Below, piece after piece: positions 8,630-16,864 of a stretch of 64,000 nucleotides of DNA. Source of the DNA: Methylacidimicrobium sp. B4 (GTDB lineage Bacteria > Verrucomicrobiota > Verrucomicrobiia > Methylacidiphilales > Methylacidiphilaceae); contig NZ_CP066203.1 in the NCBI RefSeq assembly GCF_017310545.1, positions 1,054,001-1,118,000 of the forward strand, in the 5' to 3' direction. The notes below the pieces were generated by a model that did no database searches, was not told where the DNA came from, and saw only the letters and a list, made by a program, of their open reading frames with translations. Every line of letters starts with the position of its first letter. The first letter of the stretch is position 1. A program made the translations under genes and the position numbers.

Positions 8630-10347
8630 ACGCTCCGAACGATCCGCAGGCCCCCCCTCCGCCATCTCCGGCCCCGCCAGCTCCCCGGCGGGGATCCCGG
8701 GAGGGGAACGCCGCCACCCACCGGGCGGCTGGCATCGTCAGCCTCGCCGTCATGGGCTCCCGGATCTTCGGCCTGGTCCGCGAGCTTGTCTTTGCCGCGC
8801 TTTTCGGAGCGGGCAAGCTCCTCGACGCCTACCTCGCCGCCTTCCAGATCCCCAACCTTCTTCGCGATCTCTTCGCCGAAGGAGCGCTTTCGACCGCGTT
8901 TACGACCGTCTTTGCCAAGACTTGGGAAGAGCAGGGGAAGGCCAAGGCGTTTTCCCTGGCGAACCACCTGCTCGCGATCCTGATCCTCTTCCTTTCCGCG
9001 GTCTGCCTGGCCGGCATCGTCTTCGCCCCTCTCCTCGTCGAGATGACGAGCTTCGGCTTCCATGCGATTCCGGGAAAGTTCGAGCTCACGGTGCGGCTCA
9101 CCCGCATCCTCTTCCCTTTCATCCTCTTCGTAGCCCTGGCGGCGGTCGCCATGGGCATCTTGAACGCCGGACGGATCTTCGGCCTGCCCGCCTCCGCCTC
9201 GACCGCCTTCAACATCGTCTCGGTCGTGCTCGGCGTTTTCTTTGCCTACACCCTCGAACCGCAGCGCGACCTCCGCCATCCTTCTTTTGGGGAAGCCGCC
9301 GTCTACGGAGTCTGCTTCGGGGTGCTCCTCGGCGGCCTGGCTCAGCTCCTGATCCAGGTCCCGGCATTCCGCCGGATCGGCTACGACTGGCGATGGGATT
9401 TCGACCTCAAGGATCCGAAGCTGCGCGAAATCTGGCGCTTGATGATCCCCAGCATCATCGCCGGGGCGGCCGTCCAGGTCAACGTCTTGGTCAACGGCAT
9501 GTTTGCTTCGGAGATCAACGGCGGCCGTTCCTGGCTCAACTGCGCCTTCCGGCTCATGCAATTTCCCATCGGGGTCTTCGGGGTCGCGATCGCCACGGTG
9601 ACCCTGCCGACCGTCTCGCGTCAGCAAGCCCGGGCGGATCTCGACTCCTTTCGGCAGACGCTCCGCCACTCGCTTCGACTCGGCCTCTTTTACACGGTCC
9701 CCGCCGCCGTCGGTCTGGCCGTCCTCGCCGAGCCGCTGATCCGGCTCATCTACCAGCACGGACGGTTCAGCGGCTGGGATACTCACCAGACGGCCGCCGC
9801 ACTCGAAGCCTATACGCTCGGGCTGGCGGGCTACGCGGGGATCAAGATCCTGGCCCCCTGCTTCTACGCCCTCGACTCTCCTTCGATCCCGCTCCGGGTG
9901 AGCCTCTTTGGGATCGGCCTCAACCTCCTGCTCAACCTCCTGCTGGTCAAGGTCCTCTCCTTCGGCCACGTCGGGCTGGCTCTGACCACCTCTCTTGTCG
10001 CCCTTCTCAATTGCGCTCAGCTCTTCTTCGCCCTCGACCGGCGCGTCTTTCCCGGAGGGGTCCAAAGCTGGCTTTCTTTCCTCTGGCGGCTTGCGATCGC
10101 GTCCACCGCCTGCGCCCTTGCGGCTCACTGGGTCGCCGAGGTGGCAGGCCGGTCTCCTCTCCCGACCTTCCCCTTGGGCAGCACTCTCCTCGTCGCCGCC
10201 GCGGTGGCCGCCGGGGCGCTTACCTTCTTTCTTTTCGCCCGGGCCCTCGGCCTCGAGGAATGCCGCGAGGCGTTGGGCCTCCTCCGCCGGCTCCTTTCCC
10301 GACTGCAGCAAGGGCCGGGAGGCCGCCCGGCGGACGGCGCTCGCTAA
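8626..10347 (+). CDS. murJ: Lipid II flippase MurJ (MviN family)
   Basis: This 573-residue polytopic membrane protein flips lipid II across the inner membrane for peptidoglycan synthesis. The GTG start at 8626 gives a short Pro-rich cytoplasmic leader. It is followed by the MurJ hallmark 'SRIFGLVRELVFAALFGAG' and 'FQIPNLLRDLFAEGALSTAF'. About 13-14 hydrophobic segments follow, which is normal for the MOP superfamily. It overlaps the waaF stop by 4 nt (GTGA). Frame continues open far upstream of this start, but that part is antisense or out of frame to lpxK and waaF and is not coding. The last 20 residues are Gly/Arg-rich. Confidence 0.95.
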   Translation: MNAPNDPQAPPPPSPAPPAPRRGSREGNAATHRAAGIVSLAVMGSRIFGLVRELVFAALFGAGKLLDAYLAAFQIPNLLRDLFAEGALSTAFTTVFAKTWEEQGKAKAFSLANHLLAILILFLSAVCLAGIVFAPLLVEMTSFGFHAIPGKFELTVRLTRILFPFILFVALAAVAMGILNAGRIFGLPASASTAFNIVSVVLGVFFAYTLEPQRDLRHPSFGEAAVYGVCFGVLLGGLAQLLIQVPAFRRIGYDWRWDFDLKDPKLREIWRLMIPSIIAGAAVQVNVLVNGMFASEINGGRSWLNCAFRLMQFPIGVFGVAIATVTLPTVSRQQARADLDSFRQTLRHSLRLGLFYTVPAAVGLAVLAEPLIRLIYQHGRFSGWDTHQTAAALEAYTLGLAGYAGIKILAPCFYALDSPSIPLRVSLFGIGLNLLLNLLLVKVLSFGHVGLALTTSLVALLNCAQLFFALDRRVFPGGVQSWLSFLWRLAIASTACALAAHWVAEVAGRSPLPTFPLGSTLLVAAAVAAGALTFFLFARALGLEECREALGLLRRLLSRLQQGPGGRPADGAR

Positions 10348-10386
10348 TCGCTTGTCCCGAGCCGTGCTCTTCGTAAAGATTCGGTC

Positions 10387-11229
10387 GTGTCCCGATTCCT
10401 GGAGCTTCCCCTGACCGCCGGCGGGCCCAAGCTCCTGATCGGCCTCATTCACCTCAAGCCGCTGCCGGGAGCGCCCCGATACGACGGGCGGTTCGACTCT
10501 GTGGTGGAGAGCGCCCTGGCCGATGCCAGCGCCTGGCAAGCGGGCGGGGCGAGCGCGCTCTGCATCGAGAACTACGGCGACGTCCCGTTCTGGAAATCGG
10601 CCGTGCCGGCGGAGACGGTCGCCTCCATGGCCGCCGTCGGGACCGAAATCCGCCGGGCGAGCCGGCTCCCCCTCGGATTTAATGTGCTCCGGAACGATCC
10701 ACGCGCCGCGCTCGCCCTCTGCATCGCTTGCGGCGGAAGCTTTCTGCGGGTCAATGTCCTGAGCCACACGCTCGTCACCGACCAGGGGCTGCTCGAAGGA
10801 GAGGCCGCATTCCTCCTCCGCGACCGGTCCCGTTTCGGCGGTCCCATCCGGATTCTCGCCGACCTCCGCGTGAAGCATGCGGCACCCTTGGCTCCCCGCC
10901 CGCTCGAAGAGGAAGCCGTGGATCTGGTCGAACGATCGCTGGCCGACGCGGTCATCCTGACGGGGCCGCGAACCGGGAGCGAAGCCTCGGTGGCGGAGAT
11001 CGAAGGGATCCGAGGGGTCCTGCCCGACACTCCGATCCTGGTAGGAAGCGGAATCACAGCGAAGAACCTGCCGCGCTACCTTGCCGCAAGCGACGGGGTC
11101 CTGGTCGGAAGCTCCGTCAAGGAGCAGGGGATCGAATCCCCGGTCGACCAGGAGAAAGTCCAAAGGCTTTCGCGCCTTGTCTTCGGCGGCTCCTCACCCC
11201 GCCCGGCTGCGCCTCTCCGACCCGAATGA
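10387..11229 (+). CDS. btpA: BtpA/SgcQ family TIM-barrel protein
   Basis: This 280-residue protein opens 'LLIGLIHLKPLPGAPRYDG' and continues 'GGASALCIENYGDVPF' and 'LPLGFNVLRNDPRAALAL'. All three are signature blocks of the BtpA family. In cyanobacteria BtpA is needed for stable photosystem I reaction-centre proteins. Elsewhere (SgcQ-like) the role is unknown and probably enzymatic, given the TIM-barrel-like pattern ending 'ILVGSGITAKNLPRYL'. GTG at 10387 is the likely start. It follows murJ by 39 nt, and its stop overlaps the start of the L,D-transpeptidase gene by ATGA. A role in photosynthesis is not expected here. Confidence 0.85.
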   Translation: MSRFLELPLTAGGPKLLIGLIHLKPLPGAPRYDGRFDSVVESALADASAWQAGGASALCIENYGDVPFWKSAVPAETVASMAAVGTEIRRASRLPLGFNVLRNDPRAALALCIACGGSFLRVNVLSHTLVTDQGLLEGEAAFLLRDRSRFGGPIRILADLRVKHAAPLAPRPLEEEAVDLVERSLADAVILTGPRTGSEASVAEIEGIRGVLPDTPILVGSGITAKNLPRYLAASDGVLVGSSVKEQGIESPVDQEKVQRLSRLVFGGSSPRPAAPLRPE

Positions 11230-12041
11230 GCGTTCGATGGCCCCTTCCCCCCGCGAATGGGCTTCGCCCGCTCGCCGGCGCTGTGCTGATCCTCGCAATC
11301 GCGGTCGGAGGCTTCTGGCTCTGGAGGTCGTTGCTTCTCTGGCCATTTCACCTCGAGCAGCGCATCGTCGTCCTCGCCGCCACCGCCAATTCCTGGCAAG
11401 GCCAGCTTTCCTGCTGGAAGCGGGTTCTTCCGGGCGGCCGATGGCGACGGGAGGGAGCGCCGATTTCGGTCCTCCTCGGCCGCAACGGGGTCGCTTGGGG
11501 CATTGGCCTTCATCCGCCACAACCCGGGCTGCAGAAGGAGGAGGGGGATGGCCGCACCCCCGCGGGCCGATTTCGGATCGGGCTTGTCCTGGGTTCGGCT
11601 CCGTCCCTTCCCCCGGGGATCCGGTGGCCGCTCTACCACCAGAAATCGGAGCGGGACGCCTGGATCGAGAATCCCGAGCTCCCCCACTACAATCACCTCG
11701 TCACCATTCCCGCCGGGGAAGAGGTGCCCGAATGGTTCGAGGCAGAACGGCTGCGCGTCGAGGATCCGGTCCTCGAGTGGATGGTCTCCATCGAGCACAA
11801 CTACCCCGAAAGCCGCCCGGGGGCGGGTAGCGCAATCTTCCTCCATGGGCGATACGGGGCGCAGGCGCCGACGGCCGGATGCCTGGCGCTCAAAAAAAGG
11901 GATCTGTTGGATCTGCTCCGCTGGCTCGATCCTCGCGGCCGACCGGAGCTTGTGATCCTGACCCGCGAGGACTATCTGCGCCTCTGGTCATCCTGGGCTC
12001 TGCCCCGCCCCGAAACGATCGGGGCCGGGGAGATCCGCTGA
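11226..12041 (+). CDS. L,D-transpeptidase (YkuD/ErfK domain), membrane anchored
   Basis: This 271-residue protein has an N-terminal membrane anchor ('LAGAVLILAIAVGGFWLW', residues 15-32). A periplasmic YkuD domain follows. The catalytic block reads 'AIFLHGRYGAQAPTAGCLAL', in which the His of the HG pair and the Cys of (S/T)xGC are the expected active-site residues (Thr replaces the more usual Ser). 'DGRTPAGRFRIG' upstream is another family signature. Such enzymes form 3-3 cross-links or attach proteins to peptidoglycan. The spacing of motifs recalls the YafK-like subgroup. The start overlaps the btpA stop (ATGA). It is the last gene of the envelope operon and converges on nuoH 13 nt away. Confidence 0.87.
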   Translation: MSVRWPLPPANGLRPLAGAVLILAIAVGGFWLWRSLLLWPFHLEQRIVVLAATANSWQGQLSCWKRVLPGGRWRREGAPISVLLGRNGVAWGIGLHPPQPGLQKEEGDGRTPAGRFRIGLVLGSAPSLPPGIRWPLYHQKSERDAWIENPELPHYNHLVTIPAGEEVPEWFEAERLRVEDPVLEWMVSIEHNYPESRPGAGSAIFLHGRYGAQAPTAGCLALKKRDLLDLLRWLDPRGRPELVILTREDYLRLWSSWALPRPETIGAGEIR

Positions 12042-12054
12042 TCCCTGCCGAGCG

Positions 12055-13185
12055 TCAGATCGCCCCGCCGAAGAGCGCCATCAGGACGGCAACGACCACG
12101 ATGTTGGCCATGGAGATGGGCAGGAGGATCTTCCAGCCGAGCGTCATCACCTGGTCGTAGCGAAACCGCGGAAGGGTCCAGCGGATCCACATGAAGAAAA
12201 AGACGAGCATGCAGACCTTGGCCAGGAAGACAAGGGCCTGCAGAAGGAAGGTTCCGAGCGAGGAGGCTGTTCCTAGCCAACCGAAGGGAAGGCTCCAGCC
12301 CCCGAGGAAGAGCGTGACGAAAAGCCCGCTGGCAGAGATGAGCGCGGCATATTCCCCCAGGAAGAACATGCCGAAGCGCATGCCCCCATATTCGGTGTTG
12401 AAGCCTCCCACAAGCTCCTGCTCGCTCTCCGGGAGATCGAAGGGGGCCCGGTTGGTCTCTGCAAAGAGCGTCACGAGGAAGATCAAGGATGAGAGCAGGA
12501 GGGAGGGCCAGAAGAGCAGGAAATGCCAATCCAGCTGCTTCCCCACCAAGGGCAGGAGGAACCAGCCCCGCTCGATTTGAAACTCGACGATCTTGGGGAG
12601 GCTCAGCGCCCCGGAAATCAGGAAGATCGGAATGGCGGAGAACCCGAGCGCGACTTCATAGGAGATCATCTGGGCGCTCGACCGGATCCCTCCGAGGAAC
12701 GCGTACTTCGAGTTGGACGACCAGCCGGCGAGGACGATTCCATAGACCGCCAGCGAGGTGATCGCGAAGAGGAGGAGCGCTCCGATTCCCACGTTAGCGA
12801 TCACCCCGGGCTGCGGGATGTCGACGGAGAGCCCGGGAAAGCGGATCGGATCGACTCCGGCAAAGGGGATCACGCAAACGGTCAGGAGAGCCGGAAGAAA
12901 GGAGAGAATGGGCGCGAGGTTGTAGTAAAAGCCCCGTACGTGCCCGGGAACGAACTGTTCCTTGAGCATCAGCTTGAAGGCGTCGGCAAGCGGCTGTCCA
13001 AGCCCTCCCAGGCGCGCCTTGAGAAAGGGAAGGCCGACACGGTTCGGCCCGATCCGGTCCTGCATGGCCGCACTCACCTTCCTTTCCGCCAGAACGGCGT
13101 AGGCGACGAGCCCCAAGAGGACAGCAACGACCAGAAGAATCTTGATGAGGGTGCTGACGAGAAAAACGGTGAGTGGAGTGACCAT
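12055..13185 (-). CDS. nuoH: NADH-quinone oxidoreductase subunit H (NuoH)
   Basis: This 376-residue, roughly eight-helix membrane protein carries NuoH blocks: 'ERKVSAAMQDRIGPNRVG', 'GGIRSSAQMISYEVALG' and 'ETNRAPFDLPESEQELVGGF'. NuoH forms part of the quinone-binding chamber linking the peripheral arm to the membrane arm of complex I. It is the last gene of nuoBCDEFGH and is followed by a convergent gene on the other strand after 13 nt. The usual downstream nuoI-N genes are therefore not attached to this operon. The gap to nuoG is 10 nt. Confidence 0.96.
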   Translation of the reverse strand: MVTPLTVFLVSTLIKILLVVAVLLGLVAYAVLAERKVSAAMQDRIGPNRVGLPFLKARLGGLGQPLADAFKLMLKEQFVPGHVRGFYYNLAPILSFLPALLTVCVIPFAGVDPIRFPGLSVDIPQPGVIANVGIGALLLFAITSLAVYGIVLAGWSSNSKYAFLGGIRSSAQMISYEVALGFSAIPIFLISGALSLPKIVEFQIERGWFLLPLVGKQLDWHFLLFWPSLLLSSLIFLVTLFAETNRAPFDLPESEQELVGGFNTEYGGMRFGMFFLGEYAALISASGLFVTLFLGGWSLPFGWLGTASSLGTFLLQALVFLAKVCMLVFFFMWIRWTLPRFRYDQVMTLGWKILLPISMANIVVVAVLMALFGGAI

Positions 13186-13195
13186 GTCGAATTTC

Positions 13196-14881
13196 CTAGC
13201 GTGCTTCCGCCGGAAGCGGCTGCCCTTGATCCCCGAGACCAGCCCAGGTCAGGCCATGGAAGGCGGGGATCGTCGCCGCCATCTTCGCAAAAATCTCTGG
13301 GCTGCTTTGACCCGGTTCCTCTCCCCCCAAGGCAAGAAGGAGCTTTCGCAGAATCCAGGCATCTTCCCGAGAGCGACCGGGTGAGGCAATCGCGCGTTCG
13401 AGTCGCTGGACACGGCCGGCACGGTTCACCATCGATCCGTTCTTCTCCGCAAACGACGCCCCCGGAAGAACCCAGTGGGCCTTTTCGCAGGTCTTGTCCA
13501 CGAGAATTCCTTGCCAGACAAGGACGGAGAGCCTGCCCAGCAGATCTTCCGGCAGGCCGGCAGCGACCGCGTCCTCCTGAAGGCAGAAGAGACCGCTCAC
13601 TCGTCCTTCCTCGATCCGTTGCCGCAGAAGTGAAAGCTTCTCGCCATCGGCCCCGATTCCCAAGATCCGGGCGCCCCGGCTGTTGGGATTGAGGTCGTCG
13701 CTTCGGAGCAGACCATCGGCCTGCCCCTTTCGGGGGACGACCTCGGTGAGGATCGCAGGCTCTCCGCCCAGGAGATCCCTCAGGCTTCGGACTAGGAAGA
13801 GCTCCTCGTTGGTCAGGCGGGCGGAGACGAGGAAGGCGACCGAGGAGGGCTCAAGCTTGCGCAGGGCCTCAGCGACCTGGCCCAAGAGAAGAGCCCATTC
13901 TCCCGGAAACAATCCGTTCTCGTCTCGCCTCGCGGGCTCGAGGACTCGGTGCTTGCTATGAATGGGATGAAACCCGAGTCGCCCCTGATCGCACATCCAA
14001 TGGGAGTTGACCGCCTCGTTGATGCGCGGGGTGAGGCGATAGACGATTCCCTCCCGGCTTCCCACCGTTACGTTGCAGCCGGTCGCGCAGTCGACGCAGA
14101 TGCTCTTGGTCTCCTTGAGGAACCAGACACGCATCTGGAACCGGAAGTCCTTCGTCGTGAGGGCCCCGACGGGGCAGATATCCGCCGTGTTGAGCGAGTA
14201 GTTGCTCGTGAAGCGCTTCTCCGGGTGAATCGAAAGCCGGTTGTATCCCCCGCGCTCGGTGATGCCCAGGCAGTCATCGCCCGCGAGCTCCCGGGCAAAG
14301 CGGATGCACCGCGTGCAGAGGATGCACCGTTCGTCGTCGAGAAGAATGCGGGGTCCGATGTCAACCCGCTTCGGCTTCCGGACTTTCTCCTCCACGAACC
14401 GGCTCCGGCCCTTCCCGTAATCGAAGGCAAACTCCTGGAGCTTGCACTCCCCGGCTTGGTCGCAGATCGGGCAGTCCAAGGGATGGTTGGCCAGCAGGAA
14501 CTCCATGACCCCTTTCTGGCACGATTCGACCAGGGTGGAGCTCGTCCGGATGCCGAGGCCCGGGAAGGCGGTCGTCGCGCAGGCGATCTGCGGACGCGGC
14601 ATCCACTGAAGCTCCGGGTGCCCCTCGCCATCGACGATCGGCTTCCGGTCGGGGCCGAGCTTGGGCATGCCCATCTCGAAGAGGCACATCCGGCAATTGC
14701 CCGAAATCGAGAGCTTGGGGTGGTAACAGTAATGAGGAATCAACTTGCCGAAGCGGCGAGCCACCTCGATCACGTTCAAGCCCGCGGGGACTTCCACCCA
14801 CTCTCCATCCAGATGAACGTGCACCATCCGGGCGTCGCCCGGTGGCAAATCATGGTCGAAAGGATTTTTAATCAAGGCCAT
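13196..14881 (-). CDS. nuoG: NADH-quinone oxidoreductase subunit G (NuoG), short form
   Basis: This 561-residue iron-sulfur subunit is much shorter than the roughly 900 residues of E. coli NuoG. The N-terminal third is complete. It has the 2Fe-2S ligands ('HYCYHPKLSISGNCRMC'), the region 'CPICDQAGECKLQ', and the cluster-binding 'CILCTRCIRFAREL'. A further 4Fe-4S block follows ('CVDCATGCNVTVGS'). The molybdopterin-oxidoreductase-like C-terminal part is abbreviated to about 260 residues, ending soon after 'GASFAEKNGSMVNRAGRVQ'. Short NuoG proteins are known in several phyla, so this is probably functional. It is spaced 25 nt from nuoF and 10 nt from nuoH. Confidence 0.93.
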   Translation of the reverse strand: MALIKNPFDHDLPPGDARMVHVHLDGEWVEVPAGLNVIEVARRFGKLIPHYCYHPKLSISGNCRMCLFEMGMPKLGPDRKPIVDGEGHPELQWMPRPQIACATTAFPGLGIRTSSTLVESCQKGVMEFLLANHPLDCPICDQAGECKLQEFAFDYGKGRSRFVEEKVRKPKRVDIGPRILLDDERCILCTRCIRFARELAGDDCLGITERGGYNRLSIHPEKRFTSNYSLNTADICPVGALTTKDFRFQMRVWFLKETKSICVDCATGCNVTVGSREGIVYRLTPRINEAVNSHWMCDQGRLGFHPIHSKHRVLEPARRDENGLFPGEWALLLGQVAEALRKLEPSSVAFLVSARLTNEELFLVRSLRDLLGGEPAILTEVVPRKGQADGLLRSDDLNPNSRGARILGIGADGEKLSLLRQRIEEGRVSGLFCLQEDAVAAGLPEDLLGRLSVLVWQGILVDKTCEKAHWVLPGASFAEKNGSMVNRAGRVQRLERAIASPGRSREDAWILRKLLLALGGEEPGQSSPEIFAKMAATIPAFHGLTWAGLGDQGQPLPAEAR

Positions 14882-14906
14882 GGGGTATTCTCGCTAGGAC
14901 GCTGAC

Positions 14907-16289
14907 TCAATGGGTGGCCTGCAGCCGACCCTGCTCTTCCTTGGCCACCGCCTTGCTCTCGAACTCTTCCCGGAACTTGGCGACGAAGCTCTCCACCGGC
15001 CAGGAACAGGCCTCGCCAAAGGCGCAGATCGTCCGCCCGGCGATCTGGCCGGCCAGATCGAGCAAAAGCTGCGGATCTTCGGGCCTCCCCTGCCCTCCGG
15101 TCATCCGATCGAGGACCTTGCGCATCCAGAGAGCGCCTTCCCGGCACGGCGTGCACTGCCCACACGACTCATGGGCGTAGAAGGCGGAGAGATTGTCGAG
15201 GCATTCCACCATGTCGCGGGTATGATCCATGACGATGATCCCGCCCGAGCCTGACATCGACCCGGAGGCCGCAATCGTATCGAAGTCCAGAGGAAGATCC
15301 TCGAGCCGCATCTCGACCTCTTCCATCGCTCCTGCGGCGTTCTTGCGGCGGATGCGATAGACCTCCCCGGCGCGCAGCACCTTCGCCGACGATCCTCCAG
15401 GAATCAGCGCCTTGAGACGGTTGCCGTTGCGAATGCCTCCACAAACGTCGTAGAGCAGCTCGCCCATCGTGATCGCCCCCCCGTCGTATTCAAAGTACCC
15501 GGGGCGGCAGACGTCCCCGCTCACGCACCAGATGCGCGTGCCCGTATTGTTCGGGGTTCCGATCTTGGCGTACGCCGCGCCTCCCATCTCCACGATGTGC
15601 TTCACGTTACAGAGAGTCTCGACGTTGTTGACGATCGTCGGACAGAGGTAGAGACCCAACGCCGCCGGAAAGTACGGCGGCTTGATGCGCGGATAGGCTC
15701 GCTTTCCCTCGAGCGACTCGATCAGGCCCGTCTCCTCTCCGCAGATGTAGGCCCCCGCGCCGCGAAAGACGAAGATATCGAGGTCGTACCCGCTGCCGAG
15801 GATGTTTGCGCCCAAGAAATTCTTGGCGCGAGCCTCCGCCAGCGCTCGCTCCAGGATTCTGGCCCCCCGGGCCATCTCTCCGCGAATGTAGATATAGGCC
15901 AAGTGGGCGTGATTGGCGAAGCTCGAGATGATCATCCCTTCAATCAGCTGGTGAGGATCCTTGTAGAGGATCTGACGATCCTTGAAGGTCCCAGGCTCGG
16001 ACTCGTCCGCGTTGCAGAGCAGATAGACCGGCTTTCGATTCTTCGCATGATCGATGAAGCCCCACTTGGTTCCTGTCGGGAAGCCCGCTCCTCCTCTTCC
16101 CCGAAGGCCGGAGGCCTTGACCTCGGCCACGATGGCCGCCGGGTCCATGGCAAGCGCCTTGCGCAGCTGTTGGTAGCCCCCATGCTGGAGGTAGCAATCG
16201 ATGTCCGGGGTGTAGCCGGGCAGGTCTGCATAGCGGAGGATGATCCGATGCTCGCGTGTTGGGTTGGGTACCGCTCCGTCTTGAGCCAT
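14907..16289 (-). CDS. nuoF: NADH-quinone oxidoreductase subunit F (NuoF)
   Basis: This 460-residue NADH-binding, FMN-containing subunit is the electron entry point of complex I. The FMN/NADH glycine-rich block 'GRGGAGFPTGTKWGF' and 'CNADESEPGTFKDRQ' are intact. The N3 4Fe-4S ligands appear as 'ESCGQCTPCREG' near residue 370, with a fourth Cys downstream ('CAFGEACSWPV'). The length is slightly above the family norm owing to both termini. It follows nuoE by 10 nt. Together with nuoE and nuoG it provides the complete NADH dehydrogenase module, which argues that this complex I oxidises NADH rather than ferredoxin or F420. Confidence 0.96.
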   Translation of the reverse strand: MAQDGAVPNPTREHRIILRYADLPGYTPDIDCYLQHGGYQQLRKALAMDPAAIVAEVKASGLRGRGGAGFPTGTKWGFIDHAKNRKPVYLLCNADESEPGTFKDRQILYKDPHQLIEGMIISSFANHAHLAYIYIRGEMARGARILERALAEARAKNFLGANILGSGYDLDIFVFRGAGAYICGEETGLIESLEGKRAYPRIKPPYFPAALGLYLCPTIVNNVETLCNVKHIVEMGGAAYAKIGTPNNTGTRIWCVSGDVCRPGYFEYDGGAITMGELLYDVCGGIRNGNRLKALIPGGSSAKVLRAGEVYRIRRKNAAGAMEEVEMRLEDLPLDFDTIAASGSMSGSGGIIVMDHTRDMVECLDNLSAFYAHESCGQCTPCREGALWMRKVLDRMTGGQGRPEDPQLLLDLAGQIAGRTICAFGEACSWPVESFVAKFREEFESKAVAKEEQGRLQATH

Positions 16290-16299
16290 TTGGACCTTT

Positions 16300-16845
16300 C
16301 TAGGCGCCCTGCGCCGCCTCTTTCTCTCGGCTCTCGGCCAGGATGCGCTCTACGGTGTCGATCGTCGCCCGCTCGAACTCTTCTTCGTCCACCATCATGG
16401 CGGGGGCGCTCCCGCAGGCCGCAAGGCACTCCACGAATTCAACCGAGTAGGAGCCATCCGGGCTCACGTAGATCCCATGGCCCGCGGCAACGGTCGCCCC
16501 ACATCGGGCCCGGATCTGCGCAAAGAGCTCGTGGCTCCCCGCCAGGGCACAGGAAAGCGTGCGACAGACCTTGAAGTTGATCCTCCCGCTCGGCCGCACA
16601 TGGAGCATGGGGTAAAACGTGACCAGCTCCAGGATATGGATCGGCTTGAGGCCCAGCTTCGTCGAGATCCACTCGACCGCCCGTTCGCTCAGAAAGCCGA
16701 ACTCTTCCTGCCAGAGGTGAAGCAGGGGGAGGGAGGCGCTCCGCCGAGAAGCGGGGTACTGTCCAATGATCTCCTCCGCCTTCCGCTCAAATTCGGGGCC
16801 CAGGACTTCCTCGCCGGGAAGCAGGGGTTGTTCAGGTGCTACCAT
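16300..16845 (-). CDS. nuoE: NADH-quinone oxidoreductase subunit E (NuoE)
   Basis: This 181-residue thioredoxin-fold subunit binds the N1a 2Fe-2S cluster. The four ligand cysteines are visible as 'CRTLSCAL' (Cys pair spaced by four residues) and 'VECLAACGSAP', the standard NuoE arrangement. The N-terminal helical region 'HLWQEEFGFLSERAVEWIS' is typical. It lies between nuoD (19 nt upstream) and nuoF (10 nt downstream). Nothing unusual is seen. Confidence 0.95.
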   Translation of the reverse strand: MVAPEQPLLPGEEVLGPEFERKAEEIIGQYPASRRSASLPLLHLWQEEFGFLSERAVEWISTKLGLKPIHILELVTFYPMLHVRPSGRINFKVCRTLSCALAGSHELFAQIRARCGATVAAGHGIYVSPDGSYSVEFVECLAACGSAPAMMVDEEEFERATIDTVERILAESREKEAAQGA

Positions 16846-16864
16846 GCCAGATCATCCTTCCGCG

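Noticed and set aside
8596-11163. An 855-residue minus-strand open frame
   Set aside because: Composition is low-complexity Gly/Glu/Arg and it lies opposite murJ and btpA, which have convincing motifs.
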